From positions 156,073-220,072 of the forward strand of contig CAMDCV010000002.1 in NCBI GenBank assembly GCA_945890645.1: DNA of 64,000 bases, written 5' to 3'. Position 1 is the first letter of the stretch, and each line of letters begins with the position of its first letter. The DNA comes from Akkermansia muciniphila (GTDB taxonomy: Bacteria; Verrucomicrobiota; Verrucomicrobiia; Verrucomicrobiales; Akkermansiaceae). Positions 44,809 to 52,106 of this stretch are shown piece after piece. A program made the position numbers and the translations under genes. The notes under the pieces are model-generated. The model was not told the origin of the DNA. It worked only from the letters and a program-made list of their open reading frames with translations, and made no database searches.

Positions 44809-45726
44809 ATGTTCGATCCCGTTAGTCACACCCTGGAAGAAGATTTTTTCCGCTATCTCTCGACCGAGCGTACCGCATCAGCGCTGACTCTGCGCAATTA
44901 CCGCGCTGCTCTAAAAGGCTTTCGTGATCACCTTGGGAGGAGTTTCATAAGCTGGCACGAAGCATCCACCGATGACTTCCGTGCCTGGCTTTTCACGATG
45001 ATGAAAGCGAACGCTGCGCGCGCCACCATTCGTTTGCGCTTTGCTGCGATACGCTCCTTTTACAAATACCTCGTTCATCGACGCGGTTTTGCCAAAAGTC
45101 CTGTCGCCGATTTGCAACTGCCCAAAGCAGAGCGCAAGTTGCCGGTCGTACTCAATCTAACGCAAATGGAGGAATTGCTCAGCTTGCCTCTAAAACTTCA
45201 GGGGGAAAAACCCAAAATCGCATGGCTCGCCTCACGCGATACCGCGATTCTCGAATTGTTTTACTCGTGCGGCTTGCGGATTTCTGAATTGCGTATGCTC
45301 GATGTGAACGACATTAATTTCCTCAGCGAATCTCTGCGCGTCATGGGTAAAGGCTCAAAGGAACGCATGATTCCCATTGGTGGACCGGCGCTTGCGGCGT
45401 TGCAACGATACCGTCAGGTTGCTGTCATCACACAGGGGCCGTTATTTCTCAGTTCACGACGCACCCGCATTACCCAGCAGGCCATCGATTTATTGCTGAA
45501 AAAATACCTGCAACAGTCATCGATCCCCTTCTCGATCTCACCGCACAAGTTGCGCCATTCATTTGCCACTCACATGCTCGACGCTGGTGCTGATCTCCGC
45601 AGCGTTCAGTCGCTACTCGGGCATGCCTCACTTTCCACCACCCAAATCTACACCCACGTCACCCGAGAGCGTTTGCGACAAGCCTACGACGCCGCACATC
45701 CTCGCGCCAAAGATACCTCCTCATGA
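44809..45726 (+). CDS. xerC: Tyrosine recombinase XerC/XerD type
   Basis: A 305-residue site-specific recombinase that resolves chromosome dimers at dif. It has an N-terminal SAM-like domain (TLRNYRAALKGFRDHLGRSF). The catalytic domain shows Arg in YSCGLRISELRML, Lys in VMGKGSKERMIPIG, the H-x-x-R motif in SPHKLRHSFATHMLDAGADL, and HASLSTTQIYTHV with the nucleophilic Tyr. It is of Xer type, not an integron integrase, as it lacks the extra helix region expected near the third motif. The stop overlaps the start of the next gene (ATGA). Confidence 0.93.
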   Translation: MFDPVSHTLEEDFFRYLSTERTASALTLRNYRAALKGFRDHLGRSFISWHEASTDDFRAWLFTMMKANAARATIRLRFAAIRSFYKYLVHRRGFAKSPVADLQLPKAERKLPVVLNLTQMEELLSLPLKLQGEKPKIAWLASRDTAILELFYSCGLRISELRMLDVNDINFLSESLRVMGKGSKERMIPIGGPALAALQRYRQVAVITQGPLFLSSRRTRITQQAIDLLLKKYLQQSSIPFSISPHKLRHSFATHMLDAGADLRSVQSLLGHASLSTTQIYTHVTRERLRQAYDAAHPRAKDTSS

Positions 45727-46394
45727 AAAGTCTGTTATGTCTCTTCCTTCTCGCTGTGGCTCATGCCGATGACGCTGCATTGATCCGTCATCTGTTAGAT
45801 GAAAAGCTCGACCACCGCACCTTCGCGTTTGCCGATGTGGTCAAAGCCTCAACGGGAAAATCGATCATCCCGCTCGATGAAGCCAATGCCGCGCACCAAC
45901 GCATCACAGCCGCGATTCGACAATCTCTGCCCCCTGCTCTCACGACTCTGTCTCAGGCGGATTCTCCTGTGCGTAAGCTGCGTCGCATCAATGAAGCCTC
46001 GCGATACTTTGAAGATATTTTGTTAGAAAAAATCAATAAAATCCCTGGTCTGCGCTGTGAAGTACCACCCACTAAAAATGGCGACTTACAGCGGTCAGGC
46101 TATCCGGATTTAAAAATCACCGATATCGCCACGGGGCTTGTCGCTTACCTCGATCCGAAGTTAGTCGAGCAAACATCCGTTGCTTCTACTCTGCGCACGT
46201 TTTATTATGAACCGAAGGAAAACACCGGAAAGATCAATGACGATGCTCTTCACTTGTTGTGCGGCATCGAACACGATGGTCGCGATGGCGTGTGGACCTT
46301 CACCAAGTTTCATTTGGTCGATCTCTCCACGTTACGTGTTCGACTCAAAGCCGAATTTCAGGCTTCCAATGCCGACATTTATCCCAAAAAATAA
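45723..46394 (+). CDS. Secreted protein with a possible PD-(D/E)XK nuclease-like core
   Basis: A 223-residue protein of unknown family. A short signal peptide (MKSLLCLFLLAVAHA) is followed by a helical region. The order of Glu in RYFEDILLEKINKIPG, PD in RSGYPDLKI, and D-x-K in VAYLDPKLVEQ matches the core of restriction-endonuclease-like folds (helix E, PD, D/ExK). A beta-rich tail follows (GVWTFTKFHLVDLSTLRVRL). The overlap with xerC shows tight cotranscription. The nuclease reading is inference; structural prediction could contradict it. Confidence 0.55.
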   Translation: MKSLLCLFLLAVAHADDAALIRHLLDEKLDHRTFAFADVVKASTGKSIIPLDEANAAHQRITAAIRQSLPPALTTLSQADSPVRKLRRINEASRYFEDILLEKINKIPGLRCEVPPTKNGDLQRSGYPDLKITDIATGLVAYLDPKLVEQTSVASTLRTFYYEPKENTGKINDDALHLLCGIEHDGRDGVWTFTKFHLVDLSTLRVRLKAEFQASNADIYPKK

Positions 46395-46406
46395 CCCCTC
46401 TTGCCC

Positions 46407-46649
46407 ATGGAAAATTGCATCACCACAACGGCCACTATCATTTGCCCTTACTCAGATATCTTTGAGGCCACCTTACCGAACGGAAAAAAGACATTGGCTC
46501 ATTTTTCCCGCGCCACGATGCATTTGCACGAGTCGATTAAGCCCGGCATGAAAGTCACAGTCGAACTCACTCCCTTTGATTTCGACACTGCCCGAATTGT
46601 CGCCATCGCAGAGCAGGAACCGACCGCTTACAACCATGCAGACGAATGA
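46407..46649 (+). CDS. IF-1-like S1/OB-fold protein
   Basis: An 80-residue OB-fold protein resembling translation initiation factor IF-1. FEATLPNGKKTLAHFSRATM and KPGMKVTVELTPFDFDTARI align with the corresponding IF-1 segments, but the first strand (ENCITTTATIICPYSD) is divergent, and the C-terminal tail differs. It is probably a paralogue rather than the essential infA, which is normally in a ribosomal protein operon. It lies 12 bases downstream of the possible nuclease gene and overlaps the next gene by 14 bases. Confidence 0.7.
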   Translation: MENCITTTATIICPYSDIFEATLPNGKKTLAHFSRATMHLHESIKPGMKVTVELTPFDFDTARIVAIAEQEPTAYNHADE

Positions 46650-47148
46650 ATTTTTTCCTCTTAGCACCCGTAATCGCATCGCGATGGTTATGGGTTTGCT
46701 GTCACTCGCTTTGTTTATCACGTGGAATCTCCTTCCTATTAAGGAGTCTAGCATGGGCAATGTGGAAGAGAAAACCATGGCGACCATATTCTGGCCGAAC
46801 ATCTATGAAAGTTTGCTCAACATTGATGCGTCCAATCTCACCTTCGAAGAAGTAGCCTCGGCGATGGCCACTATCCTTGTGACTCTTCTCGCTCTCATCA
46901 GTTTCAGCTTGTTGCCCGCATGGAAGCTCTGGCAGGCATCTGCTATATTGCGCATCATCCCTGCCATACTCATGCTAATTGGTTTCGGCATCGTAATGTA
47001 TTTTACTACGACTGATGGCGAGATGGATCGCTCTGACAGGATGATATTGTTTTCGATTTCGACAAACTTTCTCACTTCTGCGATCGCGCTCATACTTTTC
47101 AAAAACGAGACCATGGACTATCCCGATCACGGCATCAGTTCGACGTGA
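46636..47148 (+). CDS. Hypothetical membrane protein
   Basis: A 170-residue protein with four predicted helices (about 16-33, 72-94, 104-122, 131-152). No recognised family. The start ATG at 46636 lies within the last codons of the IF-1-like gene, and the 3' end overlaps the convergent panC gene by 22 bases. Earlier in-frame starts are inside the IF-1-like gene and unlikely. It is the last gene of the xerC-led unit. Confidence 0.65.
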   Translation: MQTNEFFPLSTRNRIAMVMGLLSLALFITWNLLPIKESSMGNVEEKTMATIFWPNIYESLLNIDASNLTFEEVASAMATILVTLLALISFSLLPAWKLWQASAILRIIPAILMLIGFGIVMYFTTTDGEMDRSDRMILFSISTNFLTSAIALILFKNETMDYPDHGISST

Positions 47149-47987
47149 TCGATCAAGCGGACGCTATCGTAAAAACAAGCAACAGCGAGAATCGCGGGTC
47201 GTCGTATGACGGCTATAGGTTCCAAATTTTCCGCATCCACCAGCGCAAGATAATCCATTTTCAACCATGAGGATGCCGATAAATGATGTCGTGCGGCACT
47301 GATTATGGGTTCTACCTGTCGCTCCCCCATTTTTAACAAATCGCGCGCGGCACAGAGAGAGCGATACAAAATGGGAGCATCGGCTCGTTGCTCAGGATTG
47401 AGTCGTACATTGCGCGAGGACATCGCCAATCCATCGGACTCGCGAATCGTGGCGTGGCCAATGATTGCGATGGGCACATTGAGATCGCGCACCATCCGCC
47501 GGATGATCGCGAGTTGTTGGAAATCCTTTTTGCCAAACACCGCACTTTGGGCACGGAACAGCAAAAACAATTTCATCACCACCGTGCAAACACCGGAGAA
47601 GTGTCCCGGTCGTGAGGCACCACAGAGGAATTGCGACAATCGATTTTCAGAAATCGTGATGCTGTGATCGGGAGAGTACATCTGGACGGCATCTGGCGTG
47701 AAAACCAAATCAGCACCCGCCGCTTCGCAGGCCGCGAGATCGTTTGTTAGAGGTCGCGGGTACTTTTCAAGATCCTCCTTGCGATCAAATTGGATGGGAT
47801 TGACGAAGATCGACACTGCCACCGTGCCCTGCTCTCCCACATTTTTCCTCGCTTCACGAATTAAAGCTAGGTGGCCCTCATGCAATGCACCCATGGTAGG
47901 CACTAGGCATAAAGGCCGCGGCACAGTATCGATGATTTCCAAAAGGCCAGCAGTTTCCGCAACAACGATCACGCGAAAATCTAGCAC
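47127..47987 (-). CDS. panC: Pantothenate synthetase
   Basis: Condenses pantoate and beta-alanine with ATP to form pantothenate. It has 286 residues. The adenylate-forming H-x-G-H motif is in VPTMGALHEGHLALIREARK (His36, His39). VSIFVNPIQFDRKEDLEKYP, FGKKDFQQLAIIRRMVRDLN and GLAMSSRNVRLNPEQR are the other family blocks. No panB or panD gene is adjacent. Confidence 0.96.
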   Translation of the reverse strand: MLDFRVIVVAETAGLLEIIDTVPRPLCLVPTMGALHEGHLALIREARKNVGEQGTVAVSIFVNPIQFDRKEDLEKYPRPLTNDLAACEAAGADLVFTPDAVQMYSPDHSITISENRLSQFLCGASRPGHFSGVCTVVMKLFLLFRAQSAVFGKKDFQQLAIIRRMVRDLNVPIAIIGHATIRESDGLAMSSRNVRLNPEQRADAPILYRSLCAARDLLKMGERQVEPIISAARHHLSASSWLKMDYLALVDAENLEPIAVIRRPAILAVACFYDSVRLIDHVELMP

Positions 47988-48035
47988 TCGTGGCTACTCG
48001 CCGACGAGCGAAAAAATCCGTGGCTCCATTTGTAT

Positions 48036-48782
48036 TCAATCATCCTGCGCGTTGCCTTCGATGAAATCGCGCAATAATTTGTCGTCTGAATGTTTTAATT
48101 CTTCCGACGTGCCCACCCAATAGACCAGACCCTCTTTCATGAACACCACACGATCCGCGATGCGAAACACACTGCGGATTTCATGGGTGATGACGATATT
48201 GGTGATGCCGTGATTCGTTTGCAGGGATTTGATCATGCGGTCGATGGTGTCTGCCGTCATCGGGTCTAGACCGGCGTGCGGCTCATCGTAAATGATGCAG
48301 GCCGGCATATCGACCACAGCGCGCGCCAATGCTACGCGCTTGCGCATGCCACCCGAGATGTCGGAAGGAAATTTATTAGCGTGTTTGCCGAGTTTCACAA
48401 TTTCTAACGCCTCCGTGACTCGTTTTTGGACTTCTGCTTCGCTGCAATCTGATTCCTCGCGCAAAGGAAACGCCACATTATCAAACACCGTAAACGAATC
48501 AAACAAAGCCCCGCCCTGAAACATCATACCGATTTGATGACGAATCGGTCCCATTTCACGCTCGCGTAATTTGGTGACTTCTACATCGCCGACCCAAATT
48601 TCGCCCTCGGTAGGACGCATCAGACCCGGCAGATGCTTCACTAAGACTGATTTACCGCCACCCGAGGCCCCGAGAATCACCATCGTCTCCCCGCGATTGA
48701 TTTCTAAATCTACGCCGCGTAGCACTTCTTGTTCGCCAAACGCTTGATGGAGATTTTTGATGCGGATAAAAGGTGTTTCCAT
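48036..48782 (-). CDS. ABC transporter ATPase, MlaF/Mkl type
   Basis: A 248-residue ATPase of the family that drives retrograde phospholipid transport (Mla). Walker A is MVILGASGGGKSVLVKHLPG, the signature is DISGGMRKRVALARAVVDMP (the ISGGM form is typical for MlaF), and Walker B is IIYDEPHAGLDPMTAD. The mlaE, mlaD and mlaB partners are not next to it. It is followed by panC on the same strand and preceded by pgsA. Confidence 0.88.
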   Translation of the reverse strand: METPFIRIKNLHQAFGEQEVLRGVDLEINRGETMVILGASGGGKSVLVKHLPGLMRPTEGEIWVGDVEVTKLREREMGPIRHQIGMMFQGGALFDSFTVFDNVAFPLREESDCSEAEVQKRVTEALEIVKLGKHANKFPSDISGGMRKRVALARAVVDMPACIIYDEPHAGLDPMTADTIDRMIKSLQTNHGITNIVITHEIRSVFRIADRVVFMKEGLVYWVGTSEELKHSDDKLLRDFIEGNAQDD

Positions 48783-48801
48783 ATTAGTGAGAAAAAATTT
48801 A

Positions 48802-49404
48802 CTATGATTGATGAGATCCAGGTTGGTGCATGTCTGCCGATTGCAGCAAGCGCCAACCCTGCACCACGTAAGCTACTCCAGACCACACCGTAAACAACCC
48901 GGCAATTCCGCAAGCATAAATCGGATCAAACGATACCATACGCAGCATCACCCAGCCGAGCGCGAACATTTGCGCAAAAGTGCAAACTTTCCCCGACCAG
49001 TGCGGGTCAATTTTTACCGTGACTTTGCAGTACCACAAAATCCCAATACCGCCGATGATCACACAATCGCGTACAATGACCAGGGCCGTGAACCACAGGG
49101 GAATGCGCCACCCACTGCTGCCCCAGTCAATCAAGGAAAGTGTGATAATCCCCGTCAGTAAAAGAGTTTTATCAGCGATTGGGTCAATCATCGCGCCGAA
49201 TTTCGAGCGCTGATTGAAATGTCGTGCAATAAACCCATCGAGGGCATCGGACGCCGACGCCACAACGAACACAATCAATGCCGATATTCGAATCCATTCC
49301 TGCGGCTTGCCTTCTTTGATACTATTACCATAGTAAATCGCCAGCACAGCAAAAACCGGCACCATCAACAAGCGCGTTAGGGTGATTTTACTAGCGAATG
49401 TCAT
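48802..49404 (-). CDS. pgsA: CDP-alcohol phosphatidyltransferase, PgsA type
   Basis: Membrane enzyme that makes phosphatidylglycerol phosphate from CDP-diacylglycerol and glycerol 3-phosphate. With the start at 49404 (MTFASKITLTRLLMVPVFAV) it has 200 residues. The signature D-x2-D-G-x2-A-R-x8-G-x3-D-x3-D is clear as SDALDGFIARHFNQRSKFGA followed by MIDPIADK. Several hydrophobic helices follow. An upstream start at 49485 would overlap the tyrA end closely. Serine or inositol transferases share the signature, so PgsA is the most likely choice only. Confidence 0.88.
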   Translation of the reverse strand: MTFASKITLTRLLMVPVFAVLAIYYGNSIKEGKPQEWIRISALIVFVVASASDALDGFIARHFNQRSKFGAMIDPIADKTLLLTGIITLSLIDWGSSGWRIPLWFTALVIVRDCVIIGGIGILWYCKVTVKIDPHWSGKVCTFAQMFALGWVMLRMVSFDPIYACGIAGLFTVWSGVAYVVQGWRLLQSADMHQPGSHQS

Positions 49405-49490
49405 TACCCAAAGATAAACAAGCAATGACCCTAATCCAAGAAGTAATTTTTCGAGATATCTTTGACCGTCTTCTCTTCCGATCAATGAAC

Positions 49491-50339
49491 TCAGCTTTCT
49501 AGCCGTATCTTATCCCGACGGCACTTCGCTTCCTGAAGCCAAGCTTCGACAGGTAAAAGATCGCCCGAGTCTAACAGATTTGCGATGACTTCGAGTTCAC
49601 TTTGAGACTCACGCACGACTCGCAACAACTCATCGCGATTCTCGCGCAAAATTTCTGCCCACATCGTGGGACTTCCGGAGGCGACGCGCGTAGTATCGCG
49701 CAATCCGCCACCCCCATACTGCCCAAGGGCAGGATTTTTCAAGCCTACCATCGCGCCCACGCAGGCCAGCAGGTGTGGAAAGTGACTCACACGGGCGACA
49801 ATCGCATCGTGCTCAGCGGCATCTGTCCATGCTGTGCGACAGCCAAGGCTTTGCCAAAATTGTTCGATTGCCTCGCATTCTTCTTGTGCCACCGCTTCAT
49901 CATTTGTCAGCAAGCATGCCGCATTTTGGAACAAGTCCACACGAGCTTGCTCGATGCCACCTTTTTCCCCGCCGGCCATCGGATGACTGCCGATGAATCG
50001 TAACCCCAATTTTGCTAGAAGAGGACGCAAGCTTTCGTGTGGCAATCTTTTAACGCTGCCCACATCGGTAATCAGACAGTCACTGGACAAACCCGCATCG
50101 ATCGCATGTTGCAAGAGACCCGCCATGCTGCCCACCGGCACGCATAAAATCAACAGATCCGCATCGCGCACCGCAACGGAAAGATCGGAAGTCGCTTCGA
50201 TTCCCATGGCAAAGGCCTGTGTGGTGGCCTCGGGACGGCGCGACCATACCACGATGCGATGAGAACCTGCACCGGCTAGGGCAATGGAACCGCCTAACAG
50301 TCCGCCGGCGAGTACAGCAATTTTTTGGAAGGCAATCAT
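49491..50339 (-). CDS. tyrA: Prephenate dehydrogenase
   Basis: Converts prephenate to 4-hydroxyphenylpyruvate in tyrosine synthesis. It has 282 residues. The NAD-binding motif is IAVLAGGLLGGSIALAGAG, with an unusual AGG where GxG is normal. DADLLILCVPVGSMAGLLQ, ITDVGSVKRLPHESLRPLL and FIGSHPMAGGEKGGIEQA are the family blocks, and HDAIVARVSHFPHLLA carries the substrate-binding His. No ACT domain is present. Confidence 0.93.
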   Translation of the reverse strand: MIAFQKIAVLAGGLLGGSIALAGAGSHRIVVWSRRPEATTQAFAMGIEATSDLSVAVRDADLLILCVPVGSMAGLLQHAIDAGLSSDCLITDVGSVKRLPHESLRPLLAKLGLRFIGSHPMAGGEKGGIEQARVDLFQNAACLLTNDEAVAQEECEAIEQFWQSLGCRTAWTDAAEHDAIVARVSHFPHLLACVGAMVGLKNPALGQYGGGGLRDTTRVASGSPTMWAEILRENRDELLRVVRESQSELEVIANLLDSGDLLPVEAWLQEAKCRRDKIRLES

Positions 50340-50342
50340 CGT

Positions 50343-50370
50343 AAAAAAATTCGCCGGGCGTTACCCGGCG
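50343..50370 (-). terminator. Rho-independent terminator of the 50400-50858 lipoprotein gene
   Basis: Hairpin CGCCGGG/CCCGGCG with a five-base loop. On the minus strand it is followed by AATTTTTTTAC. Confidence 0.85.
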
Positions 50371-50399
50371 ATGAGTCAGTAGTGAAAAAAGCAATACGT

Positions 50400-50858
50400 T
50401 CAAGGAACGCGGAAATGCTTTTTATCAGCTGCAGGGTATTGAGGATCTGCGACTAGGGTGCCACTGGCAATGCCGCGTACGTCGACAACCTTGTTGTTGA
50501 AAGGACTAAATACAAAGCCTGGCTTACCTGGCACTGCGGCCGCGACCGGATGATTCTTCGGTGGAGTAGTCGTCTGCTTAGGCAGCTCGCTGGTGCCTGT
50601 GCCACCCGCAGTACCATCCGGAGTTTCCTTCATGGTGTCATCGGTGATGCCCAATTCTTTCTTGCGCTGCTCTTCTTTTTTGCGCATTTCCTCACGTTTA
50701 GCCTCAATTTCTTGCTGTTTTGGATCGGTAACTTCAGACTTTTGGCCTGGCTTCTTCGGCGGATAAATGCGACGGCCGTATTCATCATAAGGAACGCAAG
50801 ACGAGAACATCATGCCACAAATCAGTGCAGCCATTGCGTAGGAAAATGAACTTTTCAT
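50400..50858 (-). CDS. Hypothetical lipoprotein
   Basis: A 152-residue protein. The signal MKSSFSYAMAALICGMMFSS ends in a lipobox with Cys21. A charged helical stretch (QQEIEAKREEMRKKEEQRKK) follows, then a Pro/Thr-rich region and a C-terminal VVDVRGIASGTLVADPQY. No recognised domain. It probably anchors in the outer or inner membrane. A terminator lies 30 bases downstream. Confidence 0.75.
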   Translation of the reverse strand: MKSSFSYAMAALICGMMFSSCVPYDEYGRRIYPPKKPGQKSEVTDPKQQEIEAKREEMRKKEEQRKKELGITDDTMKETPDGTAGGTGTSELPKQTTTPPKNHPVAAAVPGKPGFVFSPFNNKVVDVRGIASGTLVADPQYPAADKKHFRVP

Positions 50859-50994
50859 AGTAGTGTAAGAGGGTTACCGCCAAACCATAGTTAGTTGCGC
50901 GCGGTGGCGATTAAATTAGCCAAATTGTTTACACCCGTCAAGCGCGCAGAAAACTTTTTCCAGAAAAGGAAATTCGCCTAAGGGCGAGGAGAAA

Positions 50995-51070
50995 TGGTGG
51001 AGCTTAGCGGATTCGAACCGCTGACCCCTTGCATGCCATGCAAGTGCTCTACCAACTGAGCTAAAACCCC
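50995..51070 (-). tRNA. tRNA-Ala (anticodon GGC)
   Basis: A 76-nucleotide cloverleaf. Acceptor arm GGGGTTT pairs with AAGCTCC and contains the G3-U70 pair that identifies tRNA-Ala. The anticodon loop ATGGCAT gives anticodon GGC. The T arm is AGCGG-TTCGAAT-CCGCT. The CCA end is encoded. Confidence 0.96.
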
Positions 51071-51165
51071 ATTTCCCAGACGATTTTTCGCTAGGGAGAA
51101 ATCGTGACGCCGTATTGGCGCGCGGATTGATAGTGGAGAATCAAGCAGACTGGCAAGTGTATTTT

Positions 51166-52098
51166 TTACTTTTTTTGCGTTGGATGCGATAGACGTTGCA
51201 GCACCGCAACGACTTGTTCCGCTGATTCAGCCAAAACGTCTGCCGGAGCCTGAATGCCGTCTTCCAAGAGGGCTGACATATCCGCTTCTGGCCTTTTGAA
51301 AAGCAATGCCGTGGGCAGATTCATCTCATGCAATAGGGAAGAAAATTCCCCGTCATCTTGGAAGCAAATCTCTGAACCCTCACTGACGACTACAAGGTCA
51401 CTCGCATCTCGTAATATCAGCAGCTCGGTATCCCGTGTCAAAGTTGCCATTTTCCCCTCGTGCAGCATCGATCCTAGCACCAGCACTTGCACAGCCCTGC
51501 GTGTCGAGCCGATCAATCGACGCACCTGCGCTGCCATGTCAAGTCGTTGTTCTTCCGCATATGCCATCGGCACATAGAGAAAACGCACATTGCGCTCTAG
51601 GGGCTGGCCGACCAAACTTTGCGCAACGGCAAACGAAACACTGACGGCAGACGCAGAAGCGGCACCTCGCGGCAATGAGACAGGTGAATCGTAGGGCACG
51701 ATCAACCAAATCTCTTCCTCGGTCTCACGACGCATCACATCGGCGAGTAGCAAAGGAGCAACCGATTCAGCATGTTGAAGACTGGCGATTTTTTTGACCT
51801 CGTAACCGATGTTGCTGACGCCCAATGAACCTTCAATCATTGATGCCATGCGTTGCAAACCATTCCGACCGTCTTCCGATGCATGATACCGCGGACCGAT
51901 TTGTTGAGTGATCTTGTTAAAGTCATCGACTAAGCTCGGCGCATTGATGTCCTTGCGATAAGCATGCTGTTGCTCTTGTCGCTCTTTTTCCTGATAGTGA
52001 AAATGCGCCCAAAGACCGATTCCACCCGACACCAGTAACCACACGGGCACAGCGACGATGAGAATTTTCACCCAGCTCCTACGACGCTTCTTTTCCAT
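51166..52098 (-). CDS. M28-peptidase-like membrane protein lacking metal ligands
   Basis: A 310-residue protein with one N-terminal helix (ILIVAVPVWLLVSGGIGLW, about 12-30). FNKITQQIGPRYHASEDGRN and EEIWLIVPYDSPVSLPRGAA followed by SFAVAQSLVGQPLERNVRFL follow the layout of M28 aminopeptidases. The expected zinc ligands are gone: the AHYDS-type motif reads VPYDS, and the GADDN-type motif reads GAASAS. It is therefore probably a non-catalytic relative. It lies eight bases after ccsA on the same strand, which ties it to cytochrome c maturation by context only. Confidence 0.65.
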   Translation of the reverse strand: MEKKRRRSWVKILIVAVPVWLLVSGGIGLWAHFHYQEKERQEQQHAYRKDINAPSLVDDFNKITQQIGPRYHASEDGRNGLQRMASMIEGSLGVSNIGYEVKKIASLQHAESVAPLLLADVMRRETEEEIWLIVPYDSPVSLPRGAASASAVSVSFAVAQSLVGQPLERNVRFLYVPMAYAEEQRLDMAAQVRRLIGSTRRAVQVLVLGSMLHEGKMATLTRDTELLILRDASDLVVVSEGSEICFQDDGEFSSLLHEMNLPTALLFKRPEADMSALLEDGIQAPADVLAESAEQVVAVLQRLSHPTQKK

Positions 52099-52106
52099 CT
52101 CAATTA

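Noticed and set aside
44809..45726. Integron integrase
   Set aside because: The recombinase has ordinary Xer-type motifs and overlaps an unrelated operon gene 16 kb from the attC-like sites, and no attI or cassette is beside it.
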